Below, one piece after another: positions 1 to 10,938 of a stretch of 64,000 bases of DNA (position 1 is the first letter of the stretch; each line of letters begins with the position of its first letter). The translations under genes and the position numbers were made by a program. Under the pieces are notes generated by a model. The model worked only from the letters and a program-made list of their open reading frames with translations, did no database searches and had not been told where the DNA came from. The DNA is from Porphyra umbilicalis (taxonomy: Eukaryota > Rhodophyta > Bangiophyceae > Bangiales > Bangiaceae), in the NCBI GenBank assembly GCA_002049455.2, contig KV918802.1, forward strand, positions 124,001-188,000. The letters run 5' to 3'.

Positions 1-2045
1 GTTTCCGAGGCTGCCGCCGTCGACGGCGGCACCACGGCCGCGTTGACGGCGGCGTCGGTCGCCCGCCCCACCCCCAGAGTGCCCGCCCGCGGCCACGGCG
101 GTGGCGGCCGCCGCGGCCGCGTCGGCGGCCATGTGGCCGGGGGGGGGAGGGCGGCGGTGACGACGGTGCCGACCATGGCAGTGTCGATGGGGGCGCCGCC
201 GGCGCCCGGGGGGGGGGCTCCCCCGCAGCCGCAAGCCGCCGCCCCGCGGCCGCCGCGGCGGGGTGTGGGGGCCGCCGCCGCGGGCGCGCCGCTGGCCCGG
301 CGGCGCCGGGCGGGCGCCTCGCGAGACAGCGGGCTGGCGGGGGGCGCACACGGCGCAAAGGCGCCCGTCTTACAGTGGCCCCGGGCCTGAGCGCGGCGGC
401 GACAGCCGCCCATGGGGGTGTGGTGGGGGCGGGTCGGCGGATTGGGGGGGGGGGGGACCGCGCCCCCACCACCACGGGCGGCCGGTGGTGGTGCGGGAGG
501 GCGGTGGGGGGGCTGGCGGCGGCGGGGGGCGAGGCGGGGTGCCCGAGGACGCCCATTGTGCGAGCAAGATGGTGGCACTTTCGTCGACGCACGCTCTTAT
601 AGCCGGGCGTCGTGGGGGTTTTTGACCTGCGTGATCTGCGGAACTGCGACCCGTACGCGGGCCACACGCCGCCGAGGACAAAGAGGCTCGGCGGCGGCAG
701 CCGCTCGCCCAACACCCGCCACGCCGCGTGGCACGTGGCGCACGCGGGGAGGAGGCGGCGGGAGCGGGCGGGGCGGGCGGCGGCTTCGGCGGCCCGCACG
801 GCCGCCCAGGGCACGCCCCACACGGGGGGGCAGGACGGCGAGCCGACCACCGTCACGGGTGGGGCGGCGGCGGGGGGGTCCCCCGCCCCCGCCGCCGCCA
901 CCGCCCCCGCCGCCCCCGCCGCGCGGGCGGCGACGCACAGGGCGGGGGCGAGCTTTCCCGCAAACGAGTCGCCGACGAGGACGACCGCGGGCGCCCCGCC
1001 CGGGCGCAGGCGCGGCACCCCAAAGTCGCCCAGGGACGCGACGCGGGCGCGCGACGCGCACACGGAGGAGTAGGCGAGGGACCGGCGGGGGCCGGCCGTG
1101 CACGCGTCGGCGGCGGCGAGGAGCGGCCCGAGGTCGGGGCGGGGGGGGGGGGGGGGGGACCGCGCGGTCCGCATCCGGAACGTGTCGGCGGCGCACGCGC
1201 CCGCCGCCGCCGCCGCCGCCGCCGCCGGGGCGGGCCGCCGGGGCGTGACCGCCCCCATCCCGCCCGCAACGGGGGGGGTGTCGGGCCCCGCGTCCGCCGC
1301 GCCGTCGGTCGCCGACCGCGGCGCGGCGGCCGCACCCGCCGCACCCGCCGCCGCGCCCGACGCGGCGGCCACCCCCGCCCCCGCCGGCGGGACGGGGACG
1401 GGGGCGGTCACGCCCGGCGGCGTCAAGCCGGGGGCGCCCCCCCCCTCCCCCCCCACCAGTGGCGGCGACAGGGGCGGCGGTGGCGGCGAGGCCACCCCCC
1501 CGGCCACCCGCCACGCCCACCCGTCCGTCACCACCGCACTCACCGCCTAGGCCCGCCACGGAAAGTTGCCGAGCGTCCCGCACCAGTTGGATTTGGGCCA
1601 CAGCATGGGCGCCACGCAGCAATCGTCCGTGGTGACCACCAATGCCGACAGTCGGCCGTGGCCTACGCGGCCGCCGTCGGGCGCGCGGGGGTGGCGTCGC
1701 TGACGCTCGAAGCGCCGCGCCTCGGCCCGCCCGCCGCGGGCGGCACCGACGGCGGCGACGGGCGCGACGCGTGGGCGCCCGTCCTCGCGTCGGTGTATGG
1801 GCGCGACGGGGTGCCGGCGGCGGCGGGCGGAGGCGGCGACGATGGCGGGTGGGCGTGCGTGACCCCCCCCCCCCGGCGGGGGCGGGCGGCGCGCCCGCGG
1901 GCGTGCGCGGCGGCGACTACCGGGCGGCGCTGGCGGAGCTCCTCGACGCCGGCCTCCCCGTCGCCGTCGTCCGCTCAACGACCGACCCCCCCCCCCCCCG
2001 AGTTGTCCCCCCCCCCCCCGAGTTGTCCCCCCCCCCGAGAGAGGT
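1..2045 (+). other. GC-rich, homopolymer-rich stretch with broken coding signal
   Basis: This stretch is dominated by G and C runs, so all six frames stay open by composition and the long open frames are not evidence of genes. Protein-like segments do appear on +. Near 1585 a frame reads LGHSMGAT, which resembles a hydrolase G-x-S-x-G elbow. Near 1665-1735 another frame reads AGVASLTLEAPRLG. Near 1905-1980 a third reads AALAELLDAGLPVAVV. They lie in different frames separated by G/C runs. This could be a decayed or indel-ridden alpha/beta-hydrolase-like gene, but the motif order does not fit one family cleanly, so I assign no function. Confidence 0.25.
1985..2040. repeat. C-run/GAGTTGT short tandem repeat
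   Basis: Runs of 8-15 C alternate with GAGTTGT, giving two to three imperfect units of about 20 bp that end in CGAGAGAGG. It closes the GC-rich stretch; base composition becomes ordinary immediately after. Confidence 0.7.
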
Positions 2046-2231
2046 AGTCCGTGTTTTGCATGTAGTAACCACCCCGAAACACATGCCACATCGTCGGGAA
2101 AGCGTACCACTGTACTTGGGCGTACTGACCAGTACAGCGCGTCGCATTTCAGATTGAGGTGAAATGGGCCCAGTACACATATTCGCGGGGTTACTTGCCT
2201 CGTTTCCCCACAGTGTTCTTCCAAACTAGTA

Positions 2232-2672
2232 TTGCTGATCCCCCAATTCTGTCCTCATCGACCAGGAACGGTTCCTGGCGGTACGGTTCTTGTGGAACTG
2301 GCCATCTATTGGTTAAACGCAGCGGTAAACAGCTGCTCAGCACGAATCTGAGACGTCCTATTGGCTCTCCCACCGCCACTTCCGTGCAGAACCGAGATTC
2401 TTCTTTTTCTTGAGATTTTCTTCCGATCCCTTCCGTGTCAAGAGAGCAACCGGCCCGCAATCGTTGGGATATCGAGATTTTCTGGGACATACGCAGAAAA
2501 GTGCAGAAAAACGAAGGCGTCGATTGTGCGATTAGGGGCCGTACGGGCACATTCTGTAAAGATCGGGCCGGACATGCACTGCTGTCGGACTGCTCGACCA
2601 ATGAGAGATCTGCATTCATTGCCGTTCCACTACCGTTCCGGGGCGATGAGGACAGAATTGGGGGATCAGCAA
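2232..2672. mobile_element. mariner-like non-autonomous element, TA target site
   Basis: Both ends carry an inverted repeat beginning TTGCTGATCCCCCAATTCTG. It is perfect over about 29 bp and continues imperfectly to about 45 bp. Each end abuts a TA dinucleotide (2230-2231 and 2673-2674), as expected for a Tc1/mariner-type TA duplication. The 441-bp body has no credible transposase, so it would have to be mobilised in trans. The termini resemble those of the larger element at 33406-34862, suggesting one family. Confidence 0.75.
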
Positions 2673-2738
2673 TACATCAGCGATTATTCGCGTCTTAAGA
2701 CGTGCATGTACTGTGACACTGGCCAATGATGTCTCTGC

Positions 2739-2770
2739 GAGGGGGGGTGGTTATCATACACCCCCCCCTC
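2739..2770. other. G-run/C-run hairpin
   Basis: GAG plus seven G and TG is followed, after a 9-base spacer, by its complement with eight C. The result is a strong 11-12 bp stem. No gene is adjacent and no function is assigned. Confidence 0.5.
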
Positions 2771-4921
2771 AAGGGCTCTGTGGGGGCCCTGTCCAGACGG
2801 AATGCAATTGCACAAGACTTGAAGCGTAGCCGACCATTCCATTGAAACGTATCGCGCGCCGACAACGGTACGTGTCTCGCAGAGATGCGTCCTGCCGAAT
2901 TTGTGGGCGCTACGCTTCGGGCCTGCCGGCAGTCGTTCTAGAGGATTGCTGACACTGCGTCCGGGCTCTTTTTTCCTACGCTTCATCAGCCCTACTGCCC
3001 ACACCCACATACACGCCGAGACTACCACTATTACAGGCAGGCATACACATGCGCACCACCCAGGACGCCAAGAAAACGGACAACAGGCAGGAAGACAGAA
3101 GAAACAACCAGAGCAGAGGGCAGAGAGCGGAGGCGGAACGCGAACACGATATGAAGCAGGCCCTCCAAGCCACCATCAACGCGAGAAAAACATGACACCA
3201 GGCAGCAGATCACAGTGACACCAGGACAAGCAGACGAGAGGCGATCACAACGTCCAAGGCAGGCACGAGAGGAGCAGAGAAAAGGAGAATCGGTCAGCAC
3301 TCTCTCTGTCGGCAGCGCACGGTATTCTAAGGAAGTGGAGCACTCGAGCGCAGGCAGTTGATGGTATTCTCGTATGTCACGTACGCACAAAAAAGAGAAA
3401 CACACGCGAAAGAGGCGCAATGCCCAGCACGTACAAGTGCCAACCGTGACCCGTGCAGTGCACTGCACCGTTCACGTCAAAAGAGATCTCGTGCGTTCGC
3501 ATGCCTGGAAACTTTAAGAGAAGAGCCAGGGCGCCCCTGGGCGAGTCGGCGAGGAGGGAGGCGGGAGGGGGCGGGAGTGAGGAAGACGGTCGGTGCGATT
3601 GCAAGGTCGCATGCTACGGGAGCCGACATGTTCTGACTATGTTGTCGGCGCGTGCTCGCGAAGGTCGCGCCCGTGGATCAGGCTTGCGGTGGCCTCGATC
3701 CACAGCGTCGGACTGCCACGTAACTGTTCTGGGATCACCCCCAGCGGCTAGGAGCCTCCGCTTGAGATTGAACGGGACGCGATTCGTTCGAGGTCTGCAA
3801 GGCGGTGTTTTCGTGCGGCCGTGTCGTGCCACCGAAAAACAACCCAGGCACAAAGATGGCATGACATACGTATTGGCGCGGCCCACCACAGCTGACAGCG
3901 TGTGAGCCCGTGTCATCTGGCACATCCCAGCACGACGTTCGTGCTTCAGCACGTCTTCTTATTGGCTCCTCCATCTGAGTCGGCTGACAAAGGAACCACA
4001 CACTGTACACCAGGCATGATGTGTGACATTTGGCAGCCACGAATCAGTCAGCTGCGCTCGTGTTCAGTGAAGAGGCCGCCGGGCATTCCAGCGACGCTGA
4101 TCATCTCTGACTTGTGACCCGGAGCCGCCTTCCCGCGCCTAGCTGCCTAGCGGTTGCTGAAAGTGGGCCGAATCGCTCCACTTGTAGCCTGCTTTCAGGC
4201 GGGCCACAAGTCGTAGAACTTGGGAGCCGTCTGGGAATGGCGAGGGTGTGCAGAGTGCCGATGAAATGGCCCCTGAGGCCTCGATTTTCCTGGGTTTTGA
4301 TCGACTTGTAGCCTGCTTCAGAGGTGGGCTACACGACGCGAAATCCGGTCGCCGTCTCGAGCCGTCTCGAGCCGTCTCGATAACCTGACATGCAGACTTG
4401 TAGCCCACGTTTCGGCCGGCCTGGCACAGGCCGGGCTGCGGCCGGGCTCCATTTTGGGCTCCGGGCCTCCGTTTTGGCCCCACAGTACGGAAATCGGGCC
4501 CCAGTACGCCCCAGTACCCCCCAAGTAGGGTGGTACACATTCCCGACGATGGTCTCACACCAAATCGATGTGTCGGCCCTCTTACATGGCTTCGACAACC
4601 CACTCAAATGCCACCGTGAGGGTGACCTTAGAGCACAGCCAACAATGTCGGATTCCACAAAATTTACTGCCACGTGGCTAACGTGGCAGCTCTATGCAGA
4701 ATCTGTCACACCCAGCAACGCCTGCTATGCAGAACCGTCCACAAACGCGGGGTATCCAATGAAAACTGCGCGATAAGTCCACCAGAATAAAAATTTCTGG
4801 GGTACATTGCTGTTCAGTAATATGAGGCGCTCTGCCCTATGGAGGGCCTGCATGGGGACGAATTCTTCATTTTACCGACTGGATCCGAACCATTTAGAGT
4901 GAATCTCAGCGCTGTCAGTGA
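2771..4921. other. intergenic stretch, no gene recognised
   Basis: Open frames here are short and show no recognisable domain. The base composition is much less GC-biased than 1-2045. The only structure noted is the degenerate repeat at 4180-4420. Confidence 0.5.
4180..4420. repeat. degenerate CTTGTAGCC repeats and a 10-bp triplication
   Basis: CTTGTAGCC recurs near 4182, 4305 and 4396 within similar context, each followed by a GGGCTAC/GGGCCAC-type inverted partner or its remnant. At 4351-4380 the 10-mer GCCGTCTCGA is repeated three times exactly. This may be a decayed MITE cluster. Confidence 0.45.
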
Positions 4922-5179
4922 CTAGTGTCTATTCCCCTGAGGGGATCATTTGATCCTCTGAGGATCAATTGATCCTCATATGAGGCACCTCAAAAAAGAA
5001 CCTTTCTGACGTCTGTTCTTCTTTTTTCCGACACAGGCGAACGCAGCGTGCCCGTCTTACCCGTCGGACTGTTCAAGGGCACCTGAGGGTACCAAAACGT
5101 GCACGGCAAGGAAGAAAGATTCCTTTTTTCCGCGTAAGTAGGATCAATTGATCCCCAAGATCAGGGGAATAGACACTAG
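4922..5179. mobile_element. 258-bp MITE-like element with CTAG ends
   Basis: TGTCTATTCCCCTGA at 4926-4940 is perfectly inverted at 5161-5175, and each copy is bounded by CTAG on the outside (4922-4925 and 5176-5179). The subterminal zones are rich in GATC palindromes such as GGATCAATTGATCC. The interior has no open frame. If CTAG is the duplicated target, the duplication is a 4-bp palindrome; if only the inner TA is duplicated, the element would be mariner-like. The superfamily is unresolved. Confidence 0.65.
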
Positions 5180-6198
5180 CGAGGGCCCTGGACGACCGCT
5201 GCGGTCACCACGTGTGTCTTCTTCGCAGGCCGATTGATCGCTCATTTGGATTTTCTGACAGTCGTTCCGGAGATTACGTGGCTGGACCGGACGACGCAGG
5301 CGCTTTCGAGGCCGCCAAACGTAGTGGTCCGCAACGGAGGCTGTTGTCGAGCCGGGGCCCAGGTTTCGCGACCCTGCCGAGTATCAGAAACGGCAGGCGG
5401 TGCTGTGCACGGCCCTGGAAGGCCCACTTGAAGGACACGTATCCTCATCTGCTCCAGCCACAGAAAAAGAAAAAAGGAGCCGTGGAGGTGGTAGGGAGCC
5501 AGCGGGGATCACCCAATCAGGCACGCTTGCCTTACACACGCCTGTCGAGGCCAGTGAGGCGAGTCGCGGACGTGATCTGGCCGCACCCCTTCGGACAGGC
5601 CTGATTCCGGGGGGTACACTGCACTGTGGCCCTTTGGGGGCCTGCGCGGCCAGGAGCCCACGTCACCTGGCCACACCCGTTCCAGCGGGTTTGATTTGGG
5701 GGGGTACACTGAATGAAAGCCCCATCGAGGCCGGTGGAGCTCGCGTGGCTGGCTGTGCCGCCGGCCCACCAGCTGGCCGGTGTCCTTTTTGGGGGGGGTG
5801 TGGAGGGGGGCCTGCAGCGGCCACCACACGCATTGCTGCCACGCCGCATCCATCGACGTCCCGCCCCCCCGCTTCCCCATCGTCTTCCCGCCCACCCTCG
5901 TCCCACCCCGTTCCATCCCCATCGTCGTCGTCGTCCCGCCCGCCCGCTTCCCCACGGTTGAGCGCACCATCTTCCCCACCCGTGTTCTCTGCGGACCTTC
6001 ACCGGGCCGCCTGTTTCCTGCGGACCAACATTGGGCCGCATCCATCGACGGTGCCTGCCCGCGTCCCCATCATCGTTGTCGTCGTCATTGTGCCCGCCCC
6101 TCTCCCCGCCGTCGTGAGCACCATCTTTCCCACCCGCATTTGCTGCGGACTACACCAGGCCGCGTGTCACCTGCGCACCAACACCGGGCCGCGGCGGT
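5180..6198. other. upstream flank of the Harbinger transposase, with two long tandem repeats
   Basis: No domain-bearing frame is seen. 5570-5740 holds two imperfect copies of a unit of about 90 bp ending around GGGGGGTACACTG. 5850-6190 holds two diverged copies of a unit of about 170 bp (Pro/Ser-rich in translation). This is probably the 5' region of the Harbinger element. Its terminal inverted repeat was searched for by eye and not found. Confidence 0.45.
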
Positions 6199-7713
6199 AT
6201 GGAGGACAACATTCTTCCCGATGTTCAGTTTGATGCGGACCTCGACCTGGCGGTGGTGCTCGGGGCCAGAGCCACCCTGACGGTGCGGAGGGCCCTGCAG
6301 CATGGGCGCGTGAGCAAGCGGCCGGTGGGGGGCTCTCGGCCGGGCCGCCGGCCCAATCGCAACTGCGATTTTGATCTAGGAGCGCACTCAATCATGCGTG
6401 ACTACTTTGGGGTCGGCGGCGAGCCCCCTGTCTACAGCGAGCAAGATTTTGAGAAGCGGCATCGTATGCCGCGAGCGGTCTTCATGCGTCTCCACGCGGC
6501 GGTGCACGACGAGCCGTGGTGGAGGCGATCCGTGAACGCGACCGGGCGCCTGCAGTCGCACCCGATCCAGAAGCTGGTGGCCGCGCTCCGCGTGCTGGGT
6601 TACGGGGAGTCCTACGACCGCGCCGATGAGTACTGCCGGCTGTCGCGCTCAACTATCGCCGAGGCTACCAGGCGTCTGACTAGGCTCGTTGTGGACAAGT
6701 GGGAGCAGACGTACCTGCGCCGCCCGACGGAGGAGGAGCTCAAGCACATCCTTTCCCGCAACGCGGCCCGCGGCATGCCGGGCTGCATCGGCTCTTTTGA
6801 CTGCACGCATTGGCAGTGGCTCAAGTGCCCCAAGGCCCTCGCCGGGCAGTACCATGACCGCAAGGGTAAGCGCTCTGTGGTGATTGAGAGTGTGTGTGAT
6901 GAGGACACCTACATCTGGCACTTTTTCATTGGGGCGCCTGGGAGCTACAACGACAAAAACGTGCTGGCGTCCTCCCCGCTCATGTTGGACGTGAACGCTG
7001 GTCTGTGGCCCCCGCGGAACATCAAGTACACACTGAACGGCCGGACCCGTCGCTTGCTCTTCTACGCGGCCGATCAAGGATACCCCCGCTATGCCCTGTT
7101 TGCTATGCCGCATCCCAAACCCGACACTCCCAAGCTCTTAGTGTACAATCGCCTGCAGGAAGCCGTGCGCAAGGACGCTGAGCGCCTGTACGCGGTGATG
7201 CCATCGCGCTTCAACATTGTATTACGACCGGCACGCTTCACGACGGTTTCGTGAATGATCGACACCGGCAAGTCCGTGGCCATCTTGCACAACATGGCCA
7301 TCGAGTGCACGCGTGGCGGATTTCTGGCGCAACGGCGCATGCAGGACGATGCGGACCTGCGGGAAGGTGTTGAGGAGATGGACGGGGACGAGCCAAGCAA
7401 TGTGGCCTCGGGCGAGCGGGCGCGCAACGAGGCCACTCGTGGTCAGCGAGCGTCACCCAACCGTGAGGCGGCCTTCTATCTCAACGACAAGCCACGCGGT
7501 CCTGGGGTATGGGGACCGGCAGTGGCCAAGGATGCCGACCTCGGCCGCGGTAGTGCAGCCAGTACCGAGCAAGACGCGCCTGTGGGCTCGCTGCGGTACA
7601 CCGATGGAGCCGAGTGCGAGGCCAAGGACACGAGCGCCCACTGGGCTTTGCTTCAAGACCTGTCCGAGCACATCTGTGCTGATCGTGGCCGCTTGGTGTT
7701 GCCATACGTTTGA
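6199..7713 (+). CDS. PIF/Harbinger (HARBI1-like) DDE transposase, one in-frame TGA
   Basis: This encodes a nuclear DDE-superfamily endonuclease that cuts and inserts PIF/Harbinger elements at short target sites. From the ATG at 6199 the first catalytic Asp lies in GSFDCTHW (residue 201), the second in GSYNDKNVL (residue 252), and the Glu in RKDAERLYAVM (residue 328), the usual family spacing. A TGA at 7252-7254 interrupts the frame just before the conserved ILHNM motif, which continues in the same frame to 7713. The total is about 505 codons, slightly longer than typical, with an acidic, unconserved C-terminal tail. The TGA could be a CGA-to-TGA mutation or lie in a short intron. The Myb-like partner at 9202-10596 is convergent. 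Family assignment is firm; activity is doubtful. Confidence 0.85.
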
Positions 7714-8358
7714 GTAGAGTACGCAAAGGTTTTTTTTTCCCGCTGTGCGGTTTTTTTCCCCTCGATACTGTGTCTCTCTTTCTGCAGCCATGTACGCCAG
7801 CTGGCTACGCCAGCCTCGTGGACATGTCAGTAGTGTGCGACAATGGCCGGGCGCCGTGCCTCTTTTTAGTTCTGCTTCCTTCGTCCCTCAGTTGTTTATT
7901 GCGGCCTCATCTGGGCCGCCTTGCGTTTGTTTTGGCCCCATCTCGGCTGCCTTAGATGTGTGGATGCCTTGCGTTTGTTGCCGTTTTGGGGACCTAGCTT
8001 TGCGGGCGGTTGTTTCCGCGGTGCGTTTGTTGCCGCTTTGGGGACCTAGCATTGCGGGCGGTTGTTTTCGCTTCGGGATCCACCTTTTTGTGTGACTTGG
8101 CAGAAGAGGCCGCAGTTGCGTGTGTTCGGGTGCGCGTGAGCGCAACTTTCGTAGAGCATGACAAAGAGGTGACGTAGCTCGGACTGTACAGTATCTACAG
8201 GCTAAGATGTAAAGCAAGTCGATGACAGAAAGGCAACAGCAGACGCAAGGAAAGCATGTACAGAGAAAAGACAAACGGAGAAAGAAAAGCATGTACAGAG
8301 AAGAAACAAACGGAGAAAGAAAAACAGACGCGATGTGCGCTATTCAAAGTCGGCCGCG
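7714..8358. other. intergenic spacer between convergent Harbinger genes, with tandem repeats
   Basis: Directly after the transposase stop are two T runs (near 7731 and 7750). A 51-bp unit is repeated twice at 7971-8072 and a 35-bp unit with AGCATGTACAGAG is repeated twice at 8253-8322. No coding potential is seen; this is probably the shared 3' region of the two genes. Confidence 0.5.
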
Positions 8359-9156
8359 TCAAAGGCGGCCATTCTGTACAGCTCGGCCGCGATGGGGCGC
8401 GGCCGCCGTGCAAAGATCCTCTTGGTAATCGCACCCCTTCTCGTCCTCGCTGGAGCTGGATGAGCTGGATGAGCAAGTCACTTCGGCATAGGCCAGCGAC
8501 GCAGCCGACCGCGCGCGCCGTCCAGTACCAAGACGGCGTGGCGGCAAAGGTGGGCGAGCCGCAGTAGTAGCGATGCGGCCGCGGCGATTGCGGCCGCTCT
8601 GGTAGTCCCCGTCTAGCAGCGCGTCAGTAGCAAAGTCGCTGTCCAAGTGGACGTCGCTGCCGCCTTGAGCACTGGCGCCGGCCCACTGAGCCACGGCAGA
8701 GGTAGTGGCACGGCCGCGACTCGTGCGGCCGCCCGCCCTTGGTTGGTCTGGCTCCTCCTCGTCCTTGTCCGCGTCGTCCGACAGCTCCCCACAGCTGACG
8801 TCGGAGTCTGTACGGGCCGCCGCGGCCGCAATCATGGCGGCCGCCTCCTCAGCTGCTGCCTCGATGGGGGTGGAAGGCGCAGGCGGGTCCATGGCAGAAG
8901 CGTCGAGTGCCGGCGTCGTCGGCGTCGTCACGGGCGCAGTCTGTGGCGGCGGCTCCACGTGGTAGTAGTCATCGCCCATGAAGTAAAATTCCTCGCTGTC
9001 CTCGTCGTCGTAGGGTGTCGAGGGGGGAGGGGGACGCGACGTGGCAGAAGACAAAGAAAAAGACGAGACACCCGCGTTACGTACAGTGCGGACGCGCTGG
9101 CATCGCCCCCCGCCTCGTGTGGTTGCTCGACCTCGGCCGTGATGTCGGCCTTGCAC
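8359..9156 (-). CDS. acidic, Ser-rich C-terminal exon or ORF next to the Myb-like gene
   Basis: This frame is in register with the Myb-like frame at 9202-10596 and separated from it by one TGA (9202-9204). It is rich in Ser, Asp and Glu (for example YDDEDSEEFYFMGDDYY and a run of eight Ser followed by EDE), with no known domain. It begins at a non-ATG codon, so it is more likely a downstream exon or frame continuation of the Myb-like protein than a separate gene. A competing frame at 8928-9347 reads as a long Ala/Val-rich helix, so the true splice pattern between 8928 and 9360 is unresolved. Confidence 0.4.
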   Translation of the reverse strand: MQGRHHGRGRATTRGGGRCQRVRTVRNAGVSSFSLSSATSRPPPPSTPYDDEDSEEFYFMGDDYYHVEPPPQTAPVTTPTTPALDASAMDPPAPSTPIEAAAEEAAAMIAAAAARTDSDVSCGELSDDADKDEEEPDQPRAGGRTSRGRATTSAVAQWAGASAQGGSDVHLDSDFATDALLDGDYQSGRNRRGRIATTAARPPLPPRRLGTGRRARSAASLAYAEVTCSSSSSSSSEDEKGCDYQEDLCTAAAPHRGRAVQNGRL

Positions 9157-9201
9157 GTGACGACCAACACCTCGAAGCGCACCACCCCCACGGCGGCTTC
9201 C

Positions 9202-10596
9202 TCAACCACCCCCAGGGCCTTGGCCACGAGCTTGGCCAGAAAAAGCAGGCCCATCATCGTCCTCTTCCATGACATCTCGTGCACGGCGGCGACCGCCGTC
9301 GCCAACACGTCGACCGCCGTCGCCAAGCCGTCGACTGCCGTCGCCACCTCGTCGGCCGCCTGACGCCGTGGCCGCGCCCACGTCCACGTTCAAGTCGTCA
9401 CGCCAAGACGAGTCGCCCACGCCATTGGTCATGTCGTCGCTCTCGTTGTCCTCCGCTGTCTTGAGGCGCTTGCGCATCTCAATGGCCCACCACTTGCGGC
9501 CATCTGCGGAATTGGCGACCTCCGGCCATGACCAAAAGGCCAACGTGTTGCGCTCGACTGCCGACTTGGCCAGGGACTCTAGTGCGGCCGCGTTGGAGGC
9601 CGCCTCGCGGTGCAGATGCAAGTCCGCCCGAAGATCCGCCTTCGCGGCCTTGTTGCCAATAGGCCGATCTTGAAACATGCTCTTGCCACGCGCAAACGTA
9701 GAAGACAGCGGCGAGTGGACGTCGCCCTCGTCTCGGTCTTCAGCTTCCGCACCTCCAGAAAGCGTGAGGGTGTCCGCATCAGCATGGTCGGCCGCCGAGA
9801 CGCCTTGGGCGGCCGCCGTGACCCCCAGCGCCGCAATCGTCGCACCGCCGCTGAACTTATCCAACTCCTTGAGGATCCGCCAGTTGCTCAGCGGAGGGCA
9901 CGACAGCTTGGCCGCGACAGCTGGGTTGAGGCCATCGTAGGGGTTGAGGCCATTGTACTTGGCCTTGGCAGCGTTGACGAGCTGCTCAGGCGAGGGATGG
10001 CCCGTCATCTTCAGCTTCAGCACGGCCAGATAGCAGTCCTTGAAGCGATGGACAGCGGGAAAGATGCCGTACCGCAGCTCCTTCATAATGGCAGGAGTCG
10101 AGCGGGCCCGGCGGCGCCCGACTTGATGCATGTGGTCCGGCAGACGGCGGCGGAAGCGGTCGGCCACGTCATCGTCAAAAGTATCAATGGTTTGGTCCAC
10201 GCCGATCACAGCGTTGAGCGTCGCCTCCTTGTAGACGGCCGCGAGCACGTGTCGCTCGGCGTCAATCCATGACACGCCGCGAGTGCCGCGGCAGCTCTTG
10301 TTTTGCGCTTGACCACGCGCGGCGGCGCTGTGCGCTGCGGCGGCCTCCCCACGTAGATGGCTGAGCGCGGCGCGCAAGCGATCCTCCTCGGTCTGCTGCC
10401 TCACCGGCTCCTCCAGCGCCCCGGGGAGGGAGATGTTCTGCGCCGTTTGCGTGTGCGGCGTCGAGACTGCCGGCGCTGCGGCAGGATGGCCGGTGACTGG
10501 CGTGATCTCTTCCTCTGTGGATGCACAAGGCGCGTCGGCGGGGGGGATTGGCGCGGCGGGAGAAGCGGGGCCGCCAGAGTTGTTGAAGCCGGCCAT
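9202..10596 (-). CDS. Harbinger-associated Myb/SANT-like DNA-binding protein
   Basis: PIF/Harbinger elements typically encode, beside the transposase, a Myb/SANT-like protein that binds DNA and recruits the transposase to the nucleus. From the ATG at 10596 an N-terminal Pro/Ala/Thr-rich region of about 106 residues precedes a trihelical Myb-like domain. That domain starts at GVSWIDAERHVLAAVYKEA (about 10278) and includes TGHPSPEQLVNAAKAKY and the closing WRILKELDKFSG (about 9830). This matches the Myb-like/NAM-associated arrangement of plant-type Harbinger partners. The C-terminus is Arg/Gly-rich in this frame and Ala/Val-helical in the next, so a frameshift or intron near 9360 is possible. 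It is convergent with the transposase at 6199. Confidence in the family is good; the 3' end is uncertain. Confidence 0.65.
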   Translation of the reverse strand: MAGFNNSGGPASPAAPIPPADAPCASTEEEITPVTGHPAAAPAVSTPHTQTAQNISLPGALEEPVRQQTEEDRLRAALSHLRGEAAAAHSAAARGQAQNKSCRGTRGVSWIDAERHVLAAVYKEATLNAVIGVDQTIDTFDDDVADRFRRRLPDHMHQVGRRRARSTPAIMKELRYGIFPAVHRFKDCYLAVLKLKMTGHPSPEQLVNAAKAKYNGLNPYDGLNPAVAAKLSCPPLSNWRILKELDKFSGGATIAALGVTAAAQGVSAADHADADTLTLSGGAEAEDRDEGDVHSPLSSTFARGKSMFQDRPIGNKAAKADLRADLHLHREAASNAAALESLAKSAVERNTLAFWSWPEVANSADGRKWWAIEMRKRLKTAEDNESDDMTNGVGDSSWRDDLNVDVGAATASGGRRGGDGSRRLGDGGRRVGDGGRRRARDVMEEDDDGPAFSGQARGQGPGGG

Positions 10597-10636
10597 GTGC
10601 TGGCCGTCTTGATGAGGTTGGCCTTGTCGTTCGGGC

Positions 10637-10786
10637 AAGTCCTAAGGCAGGGTCTGGTCCACGGTTGTTGGATGAAGCAAAAAGAACGGAGGAGGGGCAG
10701 AGCGGGGGGGAAAGTCCTTAAGCAGGGTCTGGTCCACGGTCGTTGGAAAACGCAAAAAAGAACGGAAGAGGGGCAGAGCGGGGGGC
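10637..10786. repeat. 75-bp tandem repeat upstream of the Myb-like gene
   Basis: Two 75-bp units (10637-10711 and 10712-10786), each with GGGTCTGGTCCACGGT and a GAGGGGCAGAGCGGGG segment, are followed by a third partial TGGTCCACGGTC near 10800. They lie just upstream of the minus-strand Myb-like start and could contain transposase- or Myb-binding sites; that is inference. Confidence 0.7.
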
Positions 10787-10938
10787 ACTTGGGCAGGAGA
10801 TGGTCCACGGTCTTTTTTCAACAGAACACAGTCGGAACTGGGGCAGGGCGGGTCGCAGGGTGGGTCAGGGACAGCGGCTGTAGTGGCGGCTGCCTCAGGT
10901 CGCGGCCGTCGTAGAGGCCACGACAAAGTCGCCGAGCG

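Noticed and set aside
1585-1980. Alpha/beta-hydrolase (ABHD18-like) gene
   Set aside because: A GHSMG motif and an ASLTLEAP segment occur, but in different frames and in the wrong order for that family.
412-2047. Long open frames of 250-440 codons on both strands
   Set aside because: G/C-run composition keeps all frames open; the frames overlap each other and read as Gly/Arg/Pro strings. Only short segments look protein-like.
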